Source of the DNA: Pseudomonas paralcaligenes
GTDB taxonomy: Bacteria > Pseudomonadota > Gammaproteobacteria > Pseudomonadales > Pseudomonadaceae
Length of the DNA: 64,000 nucleotides
Direction of reading: 5' to 3'
Assembly (NCBI RefSeq): GCF_019655855.1
Contig: NZ_BPFX01000007.1
Coordinates: 186,001-250,000 of the forward strand
Of the stretch, positions 54,584 through 63,416 are shown one piece after another. A model generated the notes under the pieces. That model saw nothing but the letters and a program-made list of their open reading frames with translations. It was not told the DNA's origin and made no database searches. Each line of letters starts with the position of its first letter. Positions within the stretch are counted from its first letter, which is position 1. The position numbers and the translations under genes are program-made.

Positions 54584-56992
54584 ATGAGCACACCCCTCCC
54601 CTGCTATCACTGCGGGTTGCCGGTTCCCGCCGGCAGCCGCTTCGAGGCCCGCGTCCTGGATCAGCCGCGGGCCTTCTGCTGCCCGGGCTGCCAGGCGGTG
54701 GCCGAGGCGATCGTCGCCGGCGGGCTGGAGAACTACTACCGCCACCGCAGCGACAGCGCGGTCAACCCGCAGACCCTGCCCAAGGCCCTGCCGGACGAAC
54801 TGGCGCTGTACGACCGCGACGAGGTGCAGCGCAGCTTCGTCCAGCACGAGGGCGAACTCAGCGAAACCAGCCTGATGATCGAAGGCATCAGCTGCGCCGC
54901 CTGCGGCTGGCTGATCGAGAAGCACCTGCGCACCCTGCCCGGGGTCGCCGAGGCCCGGCTCAACCTGTCCAACCAGCGCCTGCAGGTGCGCTGGGCCGAC
55001 AGCCAGATACCGCTCAGCCAGCTGCTCGCCGAACTGCGCCGCATCGGCTACGCCGGCCACCCCTGGCAGGCGGACGAGGCGAGCGAGCGGCTGGCCGCTG
55101 AGAACCGCAAGTCGCTGCGCCAGATCGGCATCGCCGGCCTGCTGTGGATGCAGGTGATGATGGCGACCATGGCCACCTGGCCGGAATTCAACGTCGACCT
55201 CTCGCCGGAGCTGGACAAGATCCTGCGCTGGACCAGCCTGTTCCTCACCACGCCCATCGTCTTCTACTGCTGCGGCCAGTTCTTCCGCGGCGCCCTGCGC
55301 GACCTGCGCACCCGCCACCTGACCATGGACGTGTCGGTGTCCCTGGCCATCGGCGGCGCCTACGCGGCCGGCATCTGGTCCACCGTCACCGGGGTGGGCG
55401 AACTGTACTTCGACGCGGTGGGCATGTTCGCCCTGTTCCTGCTGGCCGGCCGCTACCTGGAGCGGCGCGCCCGCGAGCGCACGGCGGCGGCCACCACCCA
55501 GCTGGTCAGCCTGCTGCCGCCCTCCTGCCTGCGCCTGGACGACCAGGGCAAGGCCGAGCGCATCCTGCTGCGCGAACTGGCGGTCGGCGACCGCGTGCTG
55601 GTCCAGCCCGGCGCCATGCTGCCGGCGGACGGCCGCATCGTCGCCGGCCAGTCCAGCGTCGACGAATCCCTGCTCACCGGCGAGTACCTGCCGCTGGCCC
55701 GTGGCGAGGGCGACGCGGTCACCGCCGGCACCCTTAACGTCGAGGGTCCGCTGACCGTGGAGGTGCAGGCCCTGGGCAACGACACCCGGCTATCCTCCAT
55801 CGTCCGCCTGCTGGAGCGCGCCCAGGCCGACAAGCCACCCATGGCCGAGATGGCGGACCGGGTGGCCCAATGGTTCCTGCTGATCGTGCTCGGCCTGGCC
55901 GCGGTGGTCGGCCTGGTCTGGTGGCAGATCGACAGCGAGCGGGCGTTCTGGATCGTCCTGTCGCTGCTGGTCGCCACCTGCCCCTGCGCACTGTCGCTGG
56001 CCACGCCCACCGCGCTCACCACCGCCACCGGCAGCCTGCACAGGCTCGGCCTGCTGCTGACCCGCGGCCACGTGCTGGAGGGCCTGAAGCAGATCGACAC
56101 GGTGATCTTCGACAAGACCGGCACCCTCAGCGAAGGCCGCCTGACCCTGGAGCGCATCGAGCCGCTGGGCGCACTGGACGCCAATACCTGCCTGGCGCTC
56201 GCCGCCGCCCTGGAGCAGGGTTCCGAACACCCCATCGCCCGCGCCTTTGGCCATAGTCCGCGGGCGGCCGAGCAACTGGTCAGCGAACCCGGCCAGGGCC
56301 TGGAGGGCGTGCTCGACGGCCGCCGCCTGCGCATCGGCCAGCCGGCCTACGTCGCCGCCCTCGCCGATCAGGCGACCCCAGCCATTCCCGGCGAACACGG
56401 CCAGTGGCTGCTGCTGGGCGACGAACGCGGCCCGCTGGCCTGGTTCGTCCTCGGCGACCGCCTGCGCGAGGACGCACCGGAGCTGATCGCCGCCTGCCGC
56501 GCCCAAGGCTGGGACATCATCCTGCTGTCCGGGGACAGCTCTCCGATGGTCGGCGAGGTGGCCCGCCAGCTCGGCATCGCCGACGCCCGCGGCGGCCTGA
56601 CCCCGGACGCCAAGCTGGCCGTGCTCAAGGACCTGCACGAGCGGGGCCGGCGCGTGCTGATGCTCGGCGACGGGGTCAACGACGTGCCGGTGCTGGCCGG
56701 CGCCGACATCAGCGTGGCCATGGGCAGCGCCACCGACCTGGCCAAGACCAGCGCCGACGCGGTGCTGCTGTCCAACCGCCTCGGCAGCCTGGTGCAGGCC
56801 TTCGCCCTGGCCCGCCGCACGCGCCGCATCATCGTCGAGAACCTGACCTGGGCCACCCTGTACAATGGCCTGGTGCTACCATTCGCGGCACTCGGCTGGG
56901 TCACCCCGCTGTGGGCCGCGCTCGGCATGTCGGTCAGCTCGCTGCTGGTGGTGTTGAACGCCCTGCGCCTGGCTCGCGTCCCAGGACAATAA
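54584..56992 (+). CDS. ccoI: CcoI, P1B-type copper-transporting ATPase for cbb3 biogenesis
   Basis: 802 residues. N-terminal Cys-rich stretch CYHCGLPVP and CCPGC, then a heavy-metal-binding domain with ISCAACGW (CxxC at about 103-106), transmembrane CPC motif (about 466), phosphorylation site FDKTGTLSEG (about 508-517) and the hinge GDGVNDVPVLAGADIS. Moves copper out of the cytoplasm for insertion into CcoN. The C-terminal Leu/Val-rich membrane pair is intact. A small membrane-protein gene follows after 30 bases. Confidence 0.96.
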   Translation: MSTPLPCYHCGLPVPAGSRFEARVLDQPRAFCCPGCQAVAEAIVAGGLENYYRHRSDSAVNPQTLPKALPDELALYDRDEVQRSFVQHEGELSETSLMIEGISCAACGWLIEKHLRTLPGVAEARLNLSNQRLQVRWADSQIPLSQLLAELRRIGYAGHPWQADEASERLAAENRKSLRQIGIAGLLWMQVMMATMATWPEFNVDLSPELDKILRWTSLFLTTPIVFYCCGQFFRGALRDLRTRHLTMDVSVSLAIGGAYAAGIWSTVTGVGELYFDAVGMFALFLLAGRYLERRARERTAAATTQLVSLLPPSCLRLDDQGKAERILLRELAVGDRVLVQPGAMLPADGRIVAGQSSVDESLLTGEYLPLARGEGDAVTAGTLNVEGPLTVEVQALGNDTRLSSIVRLLERAQADKPPMAEMADRVAQWFLLIVLGLAAVVGLVWWQIDSERAFWIVLSLLVATCPCALSLATPTALTTATGSLHRLGLLLTRGHVLEGLKQIDTVIFDKTGTLSEGRLTLERIEPLGALDANTCLALAAALEQGSEHPIARAFGHSPRAAEQLVSEPGQGLEGVLDGRRLRIGQPAYVAALADQATPAIPGEHGQWLLLGDERGPLAWFVLGDRLREDAPELIAACRAQGWDIILLSGDSSPMVGEVARQLGIADARGGLTPDAKLAVLKDLHERGRRVLMLGDGVNDVPVLAGADISVAMGSATDLAKTSADAVLLSNRLGSLVQAFALARRTRRIIVENLTWATLYNGLVLPFAALGWVTPLWAALGMSVSSLLVVLNALRLARVPGQ

Positions 56993-57022
56993 GCAACCGA
57001 TCGCGGTGCTCGACGAGGTCTT

Positions 57023-57298
57023 ATGCAGAACAACACGGCATGCAAGGTCGCCTGGTGGGTCCGTCTACTGGCCATCGCCCTGCTCTGCGCCCAGCTCTTC
57101 ATCACCGGCCATGTCGCGGCCTCGCTGATCGACCAGCGGACCTCGCCCGGCGACCTGCTGGCCGAGCCGCTGGATGCCCTGCTGCTGGTGTTTCTCAACC
57201 TCCTGTTTGCCTTCGTCGCCCTGACCGGGCGCAGCCCCGCCAAGCTGTTCCCGGCTGCCAACCTCGATCTGCGGCCATTCTTCCGCCGGAGCCACTGA
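57023..57298 (+). CDS. Two-segment membrane protein between ccoI and ccoS, unknown
   Basis: 91 residues. Two hydrophobic segments at about 10-31 and 46-66, with a short polar tail ending RPFFRRSH. It lies between ccoI and ccoS on the same strand with a GAGG ribosome site nearby. I do not recognise a family; by memory similar hypothetical genes occupy this place in other Pseudomonas. A role in cbb3 or copper assembly is only guilt by association. Confidence 0.72.
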   Translation: MQNNTACKVAWWVRLLAIALLCAQLFITGHVAASLIDQRTSPGDLLAEPLDALLLVFLNLLFAFVALTGRSPAKLFPAANLDLRPFFRRSH

Positions 57299-57301
57299 GC
57301 C

Positions 57302-57508
57302 ATGTCCGCCATCTACATCCTGATCCCGATTGCCGTGGTCCTGGTCGGCTTCGCCATCTGGCTGTTCGTCTGGGCCGTGGACAACGGCCAGTACGACGAC
57401 CTGGACAGCCCAGCCCACAGCATCCTGTTCGACGACGAGGACCCACAGCACAAGGCCGGCGTCGCCGAGGCCGACAAGAACGGCGACAAGGACGAGCCGC
57501 GTGCCTGA
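57302..57508 (+). CDS. ccoS: CcoS, cbb3 maturation protein
   Basis: 68 residues with one N-terminal membrane segment (about 4-26) followed by the family motif VWAVDNGQYDDLDSPAHSILFDD. Small, as usual. In the known family it is required to insert redox cofactors into the catalytic subunit. Its last eight bases overlap the next gene. Confidence 0.94.
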   Translation: MSAIYILIPIAVVLVGFAIWLFVWAVDNGQYDDLDSPAHSILFDDEDPQHKAGVAEADKNGDKDEPRA

Positions 57509-58199
57509 ACTGGGCGTGCCGGCGCTGGCGCCCCTGCTGGCTTCCGCGCTGATCCTCGGCCTGCTCGGCGGCGGCCACTGCCTGGGCATGTGCGGCGGCC
57601 TGATGGGCGCGCTGACCCTGGCCATCCCGCCCGAGCAGCGCACCCGCCGCCTGCGCCTGCTGCTGGCCTACAACCTCGGCCGCATCCTCAGCTACGCCAC
57701 CGCCGGCCTGCTCATCGGCCTGGCCGGCTGGGCCGTGGCCAGCAGCCCGGCGGCGATGGCGCTGCGGGTGGCCGCCGGCCTGCTGCTGATCGCCATGGGC
57801 CTGTACCTGGCGGGCTGGTGGAGCGGGCTGACCCGCATCGAAGCCGTCGGCCGCCACCTCTGGCGCCACCTGCAGCCGCTGGCGAGCCGGCTGATGCCGG
57901 TCAGCAGCCTGCCCCGCGCCCTGCTGCTCGGCGCCGTCTGGGGCTGGCTGCCCTGCGGCCTGGTCTACAGCACCCTGCTGTGGGCTTCCAGCCAGGGCTC
58001 GCCGACGGACAGCGCGCTGCTGATGCTGGCCTTCGGCCTGGGCACCTGGCCGGTGCTGCTGGCCACCGGTATGGCCGCCGAGCGGCTGACCGCCCTGCTG
58101 CGCAGGCGCGGCGTGCGCGTGGCCGGCGGCCTGCTGGTGATCCTGTTCGGCCTGTGGACGCTGCCCGGCCCACACCAGCACTGGCTGATGGGCCACTGA
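57501..58199 (+). CDS. TauE/SafE-type membrane protein with GHCxGMCGG motif
   Basis: 232 residues from a GTG start that overlaps the ccoS stop by eight bases. About six membrane segments. The motif GGGHCLGMCGGLMGAL near residue 21 and a second region WGWLPCGLVYSTLL with a lone CxL pair recall the DsbD core. Related genes sit at the end of ccoGHIS clusters; a role in thiol or copper handling for the oxidase is plausible but unproved. Confidence 0.85.
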   Translation: MPELGVPALAPLLASALILGLLGGGHCLGMCGGLMGALTLAIPPEQRTRRLRLLLAYNLGRILSYATAGLLIGLAGWAVASSPAAMALRVAAGLLLIAMGLYLAGWWSGLTRIEAVGRHLWRHLQPLASRLMPVSSLPRALLLGAVWGWLPCGLVYSTLLWASSQGSPTDSALLMLAFGLGTWPVLLATGMAAERLTALLRRRGVRVAGGLLVILFGLWTLPGPHQHWLMGH

Positions 58200-58240
58200 C
58201 TCTCCTGGCAGCCCGCGCACCCTACAGAACATGCGACGGC

Positions 58241-58282
58241 CTGACTCAGATCAAGGAGCCGACCCTGCACGCCCCCTAGACT
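58241..58282 (+). promoter_or_regulatory. ANR-type promoter of hemN
   Basis: The box CTGAC-TCAG-ATCAA (58241-58254) is followed 22 bases later by the -10 element TAGACT (58277-58282). This puts the box centre at -41.5 from a start near 58289, 24 bases before hemN. The left half-site is weak; the right half is perfect. Confidence 0.65.
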
Positions 58283-58312
58283 GGCAACACTGTCACTCCA
58301 GGGATACTCCAA

Positions 58313-59695
58313 ATGCTCGATGCCATCCGCTGGGACGCCGACCTGATCCGCCGCCATGACCGGCCAGGCCCGCGCTATACCTCCTACCCCACCGCCGTGC
58401 AGTTCCATGGCGACGTCGGCTCCTTCGACCTGCTGCACGCCCTGCGCGACAGCCGCAAGGCCCAGCGGCCGCTGTCGCTCTACGTGCATGTGCCGTTCTG
58501 CGCCAACATCTGCTACTACTGCGCCTGCAACAAGGTGATCACCAAGGATCGCGGCCGCGCCCTGCCGTACCTGGAGCAACTGGAGCAGGAGATCGCCCTG
58601 ATCGCCTGCCACCTCGACCGCAACCAGGTGGTCGAGCAGCTGCACTTCGGCGGCGGCACCCCGACCTTCCTCAGCCACGACGAGCTGCGCCGCCTGATGG
58701 GCTCCCTGCGCCAGCACTTCACCCTGCTGGACGACGACAGCGGCGACTACGGCATCGAGATCGACCCGCGCGAGGCCGACTGGTCGACCATGGGCCTGCT
58801 CCGCGAGCTGGGCTTCAACCGCGTCAGCCTCGGCGTGCAGGACCTCGACCCGGAGGTGCAGCGCGCCGTCAACCGCCTGCAGACCCTGGAGCAGACCCGT
58901 GCCATCGTCGACGCAGCCCACGCCCTGCAGTACCGCTCGCTGAACATCGACCTGATCTACGGTCTGCCCCGCCAGACCCCGGAAAGCTTCGCCCGCACCG
59001 TGGACGAAGTGATCGCGATGCAGCCGGACCGGCTGTCGGTGTTCAACTACGCCCACCTGCCGGAGCGCTTCATGCCGCAGCGGCGGATCAATACCAACGA
59101 GCTGCCCGCCCCGGTGGACAAGCTGGCCATGCTGCAGGGCAGCATCGAGCAGCTCACCGCCGCCGGCTACCGCTACATTGGCATGGACCACTTCGCGCTG
59201 CCCGACGACGAACTGGCGATGGCCCAGGAAGACGGCACCCTGCAACGCAACTTCCAGGGCTACACCACCCACGGCCACTGCGACCTGATCGGCCTGGGCG
59301 TATCGGCCATCAGCCAGGTCGGCGACCTCTACAGCCAGAACAGCAGCGACCTCGCCAACTACCAGCAGAGCCTGGGCAACGGCCAGCTGGCGACCCAGCG
59401 CGGCCTGCTATGCAACGACGATGATCGCATCCGCCGCGCCGTGATCCAGGCGCTGATCTGCCAGTTCCAGCTGAGTTTCCGTGATATCGAGGAGCGTTTC
59501 GCCATCGACTTCCGCAACTACTTCTCGGCGATCTGGCCACAGCTGCAGCAACTGGCCCGCGACGGCCTGATCGACCTCACCGAGCAGGGCATCGACGTGC
59601 GCCCGGCCGGCCGCCTGCTGGTGCGCTCGCTGTGCATGCTGTTCGACCACTACCTGGAACAGCAGAACCAGCAGCGCTTCTCGCGGGTGATCTGA
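58313..59695 (+). CDS. hemN: Oxygen-independent coproporphyrinogen III oxidase HemN
   Basis: 460 residues. A radical-SAM enzyme. The 4Fe-4S ligand motif CANICYYCAC is at 63-72, and the SAM-binding GGGTPTFL and C-terminal HemN domain are intact. It decarboxylates coproporphyrinogen III without oxygen, supplying haem for the cbb3 oxidases when oxygen is low. Normal length for the true HemN, not the HemW look-alike. Confidence 0.97.
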   Translation: MLDAIRWDADLIRRHDRPGPRYTSYPTAVQFHGDVGSFDLLHALRDSRKAQRPLSLYVHVPFCANICYYCACNKVITKDRGRALPYLEQLEQEIALIACHLDRNQVVEQLHFGGGTPTFLSHDELRRLMGSLRQHFTLLDDDSGDYGIEIDPREADWSTMGLLRELGFNRVSLGVQDLDPEVQRAVNRLQTLEQTRAIVDAAHALQYRSLNIDLIYGLPRQTPESFARTVDEVIAMQPDRLSVFNYAHLPERFMPQRRINTNELPAPVDKLAMLQGSIEQLTAAGYRYIGMDHFALPDDELAMAQEDGTLQRNFQGYTTHGHCDLIGLGVSAISQVGDLYSQNSSDLANYQQSLGNGQLATQRGLLCNDDDRIRRAVIQALICQFQLSFRDIEERFAIDFRNYFSAIWPQLQQLARDGLIDLTEQGIDVRPAGRLLVRSLCMLFDHYLEQQNQQRFSRVI

Positions 59696-59714
59696 AAAAG
59701 GTGGGCTTCGTAGT

Positions 59715-59764
59715 CCCGGATTGCATCCGGGCTACGCGCCGAGGAGTACCGTAGCCCGGATGCA
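59715..59764. repeat. Paired CCCGGAT-type palindromic repeats
   Basis: The 21-base unit at 59715-59735 is identical to that at 20710-20730, and an inverted partial unit GTAGCCCGGATGCA follows (59751-59764). It lies between the convergent hemN and the small coiled-coil gene. Confidence 0.75.
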
Positions 59765-59776
59765 CGGCCTCGCCGG

Positions 59777-60226
59777 TCAGGACATGGCCAGCTTGAGCGC
59801 CTGCATGCGCTGATCGTCGCTGAGGCGCTTGTCCTTGAGCGCATCGGCCAGTTCGAACTGGGCCGAAGTCAAAGCGCTCTGCAGGGTGGCCAGTTCGCTG
59901 CGCAGGGCCTCTGCCTTGACCTGCCTCAGCTCCGGGTCCATGTCGCCGTCGGCCGCCAGCGCCTGCAGCTCGGCCTGCTTCTCGGCGATCTGCTGGCGCA
60001 GCGCGCGGATCAGCTTGACGATCTCCTTGATGTTGTCCGGCAGCTCGGCCTCGTCCACATCCTCGTTCTTCGCGCTGGCCCGCGTGCGCGACAGTTCCGA
60101 CAGGGACACCCGCAGGCTCTCGTGCACCTCCTGCTCGCTGGGCTCCTGGCCCGCGACGCGTGCCTCCTGGCGCTGCACCGCCTGGGCCAGCCGCTGGGTC
60201 AGGCCGTTCACATCCACCTTCAACAT
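59777..60226 (-). CDS. Coiled-coil protein of unknown function between hemN and anr
   Basis: 149 residues, soluble. Glu/Gln/Leu-rich heptads run from about residue 65 to 145 (LIRALRQQIAEKQAELQALA) and the end is charged. GAGGG ribosome site before the ATG. The orientation is opposite to both neighbours. I do not recognise the family; it appears at the same place in other Pseudomonas by memory. Confidence 0.72.
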   Translation of the reverse strand: MLKVDVNGLTQRLAQAVQRQEARVAGQEPSEQEVHESLRVSLSELSRTRASAKNEDVDEAELPDNIKEIVKLIRALRQQIAEKQAELQALAADGDMDPELRQVKAEALRSELATLQSALTSAQFELADALKDKRLSDDQRMQALKLAMS

Positions 60227-60390
60227 GGAATTTCCCTCGACGCATGCTTAGCTGAACTATCGGGCGGCGCCGGGAAAACTTGAATCTGCGGTCAATCATT
60301 TGCCTGATCGGCCATGCTCGCGCTGGCCCGGGTGCGGGGCTATGGGTTAACCTTTGTGTTCGTGTGTGATCTCCAAGTCAGGGATATCCG

Positions 60391-61125
60391 ATGTCAGAAA
60401 CCATCAAGGTGCACAGCCCCCACCAGGCCCACTGCAAGGACTGCAGCCTGGCGCCTCTCTGCCTGCCGCTGTCCCTGAACCTGGAGGACATGGATGCCCT
60501 GGACCGCATCGTCAAGCGCGGCCGCCCGCTGAAGAAGGGCGAGTTCCTGTTCCGCCAGGGCGATGCCTTCGACTCGGTGTTCGCGGTCCGCGCCGGCGCG
60601 CTGAAGACCTTCACCCTGAGCGACTCGGGCGAGGAACAGATCACCGGCTTCCACCTGCCCAGCGAAATGGTCGGCCTGTCCGGCGTCGATACCGAGGTCT
60701 ACCCGGTGTCGTCCCAGGCCCTGGAGACCACCTCGGTCTGCGAGATTCCGTTCGATCGCCTGGACGAGCTTTCCGTGCAACTGCCGCAGCTGCGCCGCCA
60801 GCTGATGCGGGTGATGAGCCGCGAAATCCGCGACGACCAGCAGATGATGCTGCTGCTCTCCAAGAAGACCGCCGACGAGCGCATCGCCACCTTCCTGGTC
60901 AACCTCTCCGCGCGCTTCCGCGCCCGCGGCTTCTCGGCCAACCAGTTCCGCCTGGCCATGTCGCGCAACGAGGTGGGCAATTACCTGGGTCTGGCGGTGG
61001 AGACCGTGTCGCGGGTGTTCACCCGCTTCCAGCAGAACGGCCTGATCAACGCCGAAGGCAAGGAAGTGCAGATCCTCGACCCGATCGAGCTGTGCGCCCT
61101 GGCCGGCGGCAACATGCCGGACTGA
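60391..61125 (+). CDS. anr: Anr, oxygen-sensing Fnr-family transcriptional activator
   Basis: 244 residues. The four 4Fe-4S ligands are seen: Cys15, Cys18, Cys24 ([11 protein letters not shown]) and Cys117 (TSVCEIP). A cAMP-type sensory barrel, a dimer helix and a winged HTH near 188-215 carrying ETVSRVF, the Fnr recognition motif (E--SR). It is the regulator expected for the ANR boxes at ccoN2 and hemN. It is followed by apt after 10 bases. Confidence 0.97.
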   Translation: MSETIKVHSPHQAHCKDCSLAPLCLPLSLNLEDMDALDRIVKRGRPLKKGEFLFRQGDAFDSVFAVRAGALKTFTLSDSGEEQITGFHLPSEMVGLSGVDTEVYPVSSQALETTSVCEIPFDRLDELSVQLPQLRRQLMRVMSREIRDDQQMMLLLSKKTADERIATFLVNLSARFRARGFSANQFRLAMSRNEVGNYLGLAVETVSRVFTRFQQNGLINAEGKEVQILDPIELCALAGGNMPD

Positions 61126-61135
61126 GGGCGACCGG

Positions 61136-61684
61136 ATGATCTTCGACGAGTTCGCCGTCAAGTCCCTGATCCGCCCGGTACCGGACTTTCCCAAGCCCGG
61201 CGTCGTGTTCCGCGACATCACCCCGCTGTTCCAGTCGCCGCGCGCCCTGCGCATGGTGGTGGACAGCTTCATCCAGCGCTACGTCGAGAACGACTTCAGC
61301 CACATCGCGGCGATGGATGCGCGCGGCTTCCTGTTCGGCTCGATCATGGCCTACGAGCTGAACAAGCCGCTGATCCTGTTCCGCAAGCAGGGCAAGCTGC
61401 CGGCCGAGGTGCTCGCCGAGAGCTACCAGACCGAATACGGCGAGGCGCTGCTGGAAGTGCACGCCGACAGCCTGTGCGAAGGCGACCGGGTGCTGATCTT
61501 CGATGACCTGATCGCCACCGGCGGCACCCTGCTCGCCGCGGCCCGCCTGGTACGCCGCCTGGGCGCAACCGTGTACGAGGCCGCCGCGATCATCGACCTG
61601 CCCGAACTGGGCGGCTCGCGGAAGCTGCAGGACATGGGCATCCCCACCTTCACCCTGACCGCCTTCGAGCTCGGCGAGGGCTGA
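61136..61684 (+). CDS. apt: Adenine phosphoribosyltransferase
   Basis: 182 residues. Salvages adenine to AMP using PRPP. The PRPP-binding motif [14 protein letters not shown] is intact, the hood region at the N-terminus ([21 protein letters not shown]) is normal. It lies 10 bases after anr, probably on the same transcript. Confidence 0.97.
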   Translation: MIFDEFAVKSLIRPVPDFPKPGVVFRDITPLFQSPRALRMVVDSFIQRYVENDFSHIAAMDARGFLFGSIMAYELNKPLILFRKQGKLPAEVLAESYQTEYGEALLEVHADSLCEGDRVLIFDDLIATGGTLLAAARLVRRLGATVYEAAAIIDLPELGGSRKLQDMGIPTFTLTAFELGEG

Positions 61685-61748
61685 GTCCCGACCCGACGGT
61701 ACGCGGAGCCCTTCGCAGAGTGCACCGCGCACACCGGGCGGCCCCACC

Positions 61749-62213
61749 TCACTGCACGGTGAAACGCCGCTCCGCCAGCTTGCGGTCGCCCTGGAACACC
61801 ATCAGGTGCCATTCGCCCGGCACGGCCTCGTAGTGCTCGGTGAACTCGAACGCCATCACGTCCTGCGGGGCATCCACCACCAGCTTCTGCTGCAGTTCGA
61901 TCTTGTCCTGTCGCTTGCCGTCCGGGCCGACCAGGCCGGGGGTGAGGTACAGCAGGGTCAGCGGCTGCTCGCTCTCGGTCTTGCCGAGCAAGCGGTAGCG
62001 GATGCCGAACTTGGTGCCCAGGCGCGCCGGCACCAGGTCGGTCTGCTCGATCGGCTGGTTGGCGCGGGTCAGCACGCGCTCGCCCGGCTGCGGGTCCTTG
62101 ATCGGGGCGCTGGTGAACACGCCGTACTCGATCGGGCCTTCCACGCGCACATCGGCGAAGGCCAGGTTGGAAGCCAGGCCAAGGGCCAGGGCCGGCAGAC
62201 AGAACAGTTTCAT
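61749..62213 (-). CDS. Secreted DUF3859-like protein
   Basis: 154 residues with Sec signal peptide (about 1-20, cleavage after FAFA-type LAFA). The rest is beta-rich with RVEGPIEYGVF at the N-terminus and HYEAVPGEWHLMVFQGDRKLAERRF at the C-terminus, fitting DUF3859 by recognition. Function unknown. Convergent to apt. Confidence 0.75.
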   Translation of the reverse strand: MKLFCLPALALGLASNLAFADVRVEGPIEYGVFTSAPIKDPQPGERVLTRANQPIEQTDLVPARLGTKFGIRYRLLGKTESEQPLTLLYLTPGLVGPDGKRQDKIELQQKLVVDAPQDVMAFEFTEHYEAVPGEWHLMVFQGDRKLAERRFTVQ

Positions 62214-62276
62214 CTCGTGCTCCTCGTTGACGGAATGGCGCGAGGCTATGACGCGGCGGTTACAGACTGATGACAG

Positions 62277-63305
62277 TCAGTCGCGCAGCTCGGCCTGGCG
62301 CTGGCGCGGCAGCACGGCAAGAAAGTTGTCCCGCGCCACCTTGTGCGCCACGTCCTCCGGCAGGGCGTCGAGGAAGGGCCGGAACTCGGCCAGCTTCTCC
62401 CCCACCCCGTCGAAGCGCCCGACCACGTCGGAGCCGAGCATGAAGCGCTCCGGGTAGCGGCCGACCAGCTTCACCCAGCGCGGGTCGGGACGGCCCTCGT
62501 CGGACAGCAGGTAGGGCTGCAGCACGCTCCAGGACAGGTCGATGTACAGGTTCGGGTACTCGCCGAGCATCCGCTCCAGAGTGGACAGGAGGAAGTCCAG
62601 CTTCTCCTGATGGCGGTGGATCTCCAGGCTGGTGCCGGCGTGGGCCCAGATGAAGCGGACATGAGGATGGTTGCGCAGCGGCTCCTCGATCTCCTCCAGG
62701 TAGAGCGGGTTGCGCTCGCGCTTGGAGGTGATGTTGCTGTGTACCATCACCGGCAGGTCGTATTCCGCAGCCAAGTGGTAGACACGGGTCATCGCCTCGT
62801 TGTTGGCGCGCGGGGTGTCGCCGTAGGTCAGCGCGGTGAGGTCGTCGTGGCGGGTGAACACCTCGCCCAGGCCCTGCCACAGCCCGGGATAGAGTTCGAG
62901 CATGCGGCGGATGTGGGCGTCGGCGTTCTTGTCCACCGGGTTGAAGCCGGAGAGGAACGGGTGGAAGCGCTTGCGCTGCTCCTCCGGCAAACGCCGCACC
63001 GCCTCGGCAACGAACACGTCGGTGGCGCTGTACCAGTAGGCGCCGGCGTCGTCGCCGGCGTAGTAGCGCGGGCGCTTGGGCTCGTCCTCGTGCCATTTCT
63101 TGGCGACCGGGATGCCGCTGATCATCACATGGTCGATCTGGCCGGCGTCCATCGCCTTGAGCAGCGGCGCCATGCCCTCGCTCTCCTGGAAGAAGTCCAC
63201 ATAGTGCAGGTGGGCGTCGCTGTATCGGTAATCCCTGGCGAACGCCTGCAGGGCGAACAGGCTGCAGACGGCGGCGATGAACAGGCGGTTGGCGAGCAAA
63301 GGCAT
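62277..63305 (-). CDS. Secreted amidohydrolase-family (TIM-barrel) metal-dependent hydrolase
   Basis: 342 residues with a signal peptide (about 1-23, ending LQAFA). After it YSDAHLHYVDFF carries an HxH metal pair, VMVHSN and WAHAGTS the later histidines, and ML.GSDVVGRF the catalytic aspartate. It belongs to the amidohydrolase 2 group (decarboxylase/lactonase-like). The substrate is unknown. Its start is divergent to the next gene at about 110 bases. Confidence 0.87.
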   Translation of the reverse strand: MPLLANRLFIAAVCSLFALQAFARDYRYSDAHLHYVDFFQESEGMAPLLKAMDAGQIDHVMISGIPVAKKWHEDEPKRPRYYAGDDAGAYWYSATDVFVAEAVRRLPEEQRKRFHPFLSGFNPVDKNADAHIRRMLELYPGLWQGLGEVFTRHDDLTALTYGDTPRANNEAMTRVYHLAAEYDLPVMVHSNITSKRERNPLYLEEIEEPLRNHPHVRFIWAHAGTSLEIHRHQEKLDFLLSTLERMLGEYPNLYIDLSWSVLQPYLLSDEGRPDPRWVKLVGRYPERFMLGSDVVGRFDGVGEKLAEFRPFLDALPEDVAHKVARDNFLAVLPRQRQAELRD

Positions 63306-63416
63306 GACTCCGGCAGGTTTCGAGCAAGAGTAGACTGCCGTCGCGCTGCAGCCGTTCACTGGCGATGATGCCAGCGAGGGGCCATCATGCTTCATCCCCG
63401 GTCGCGAAATAACGCC

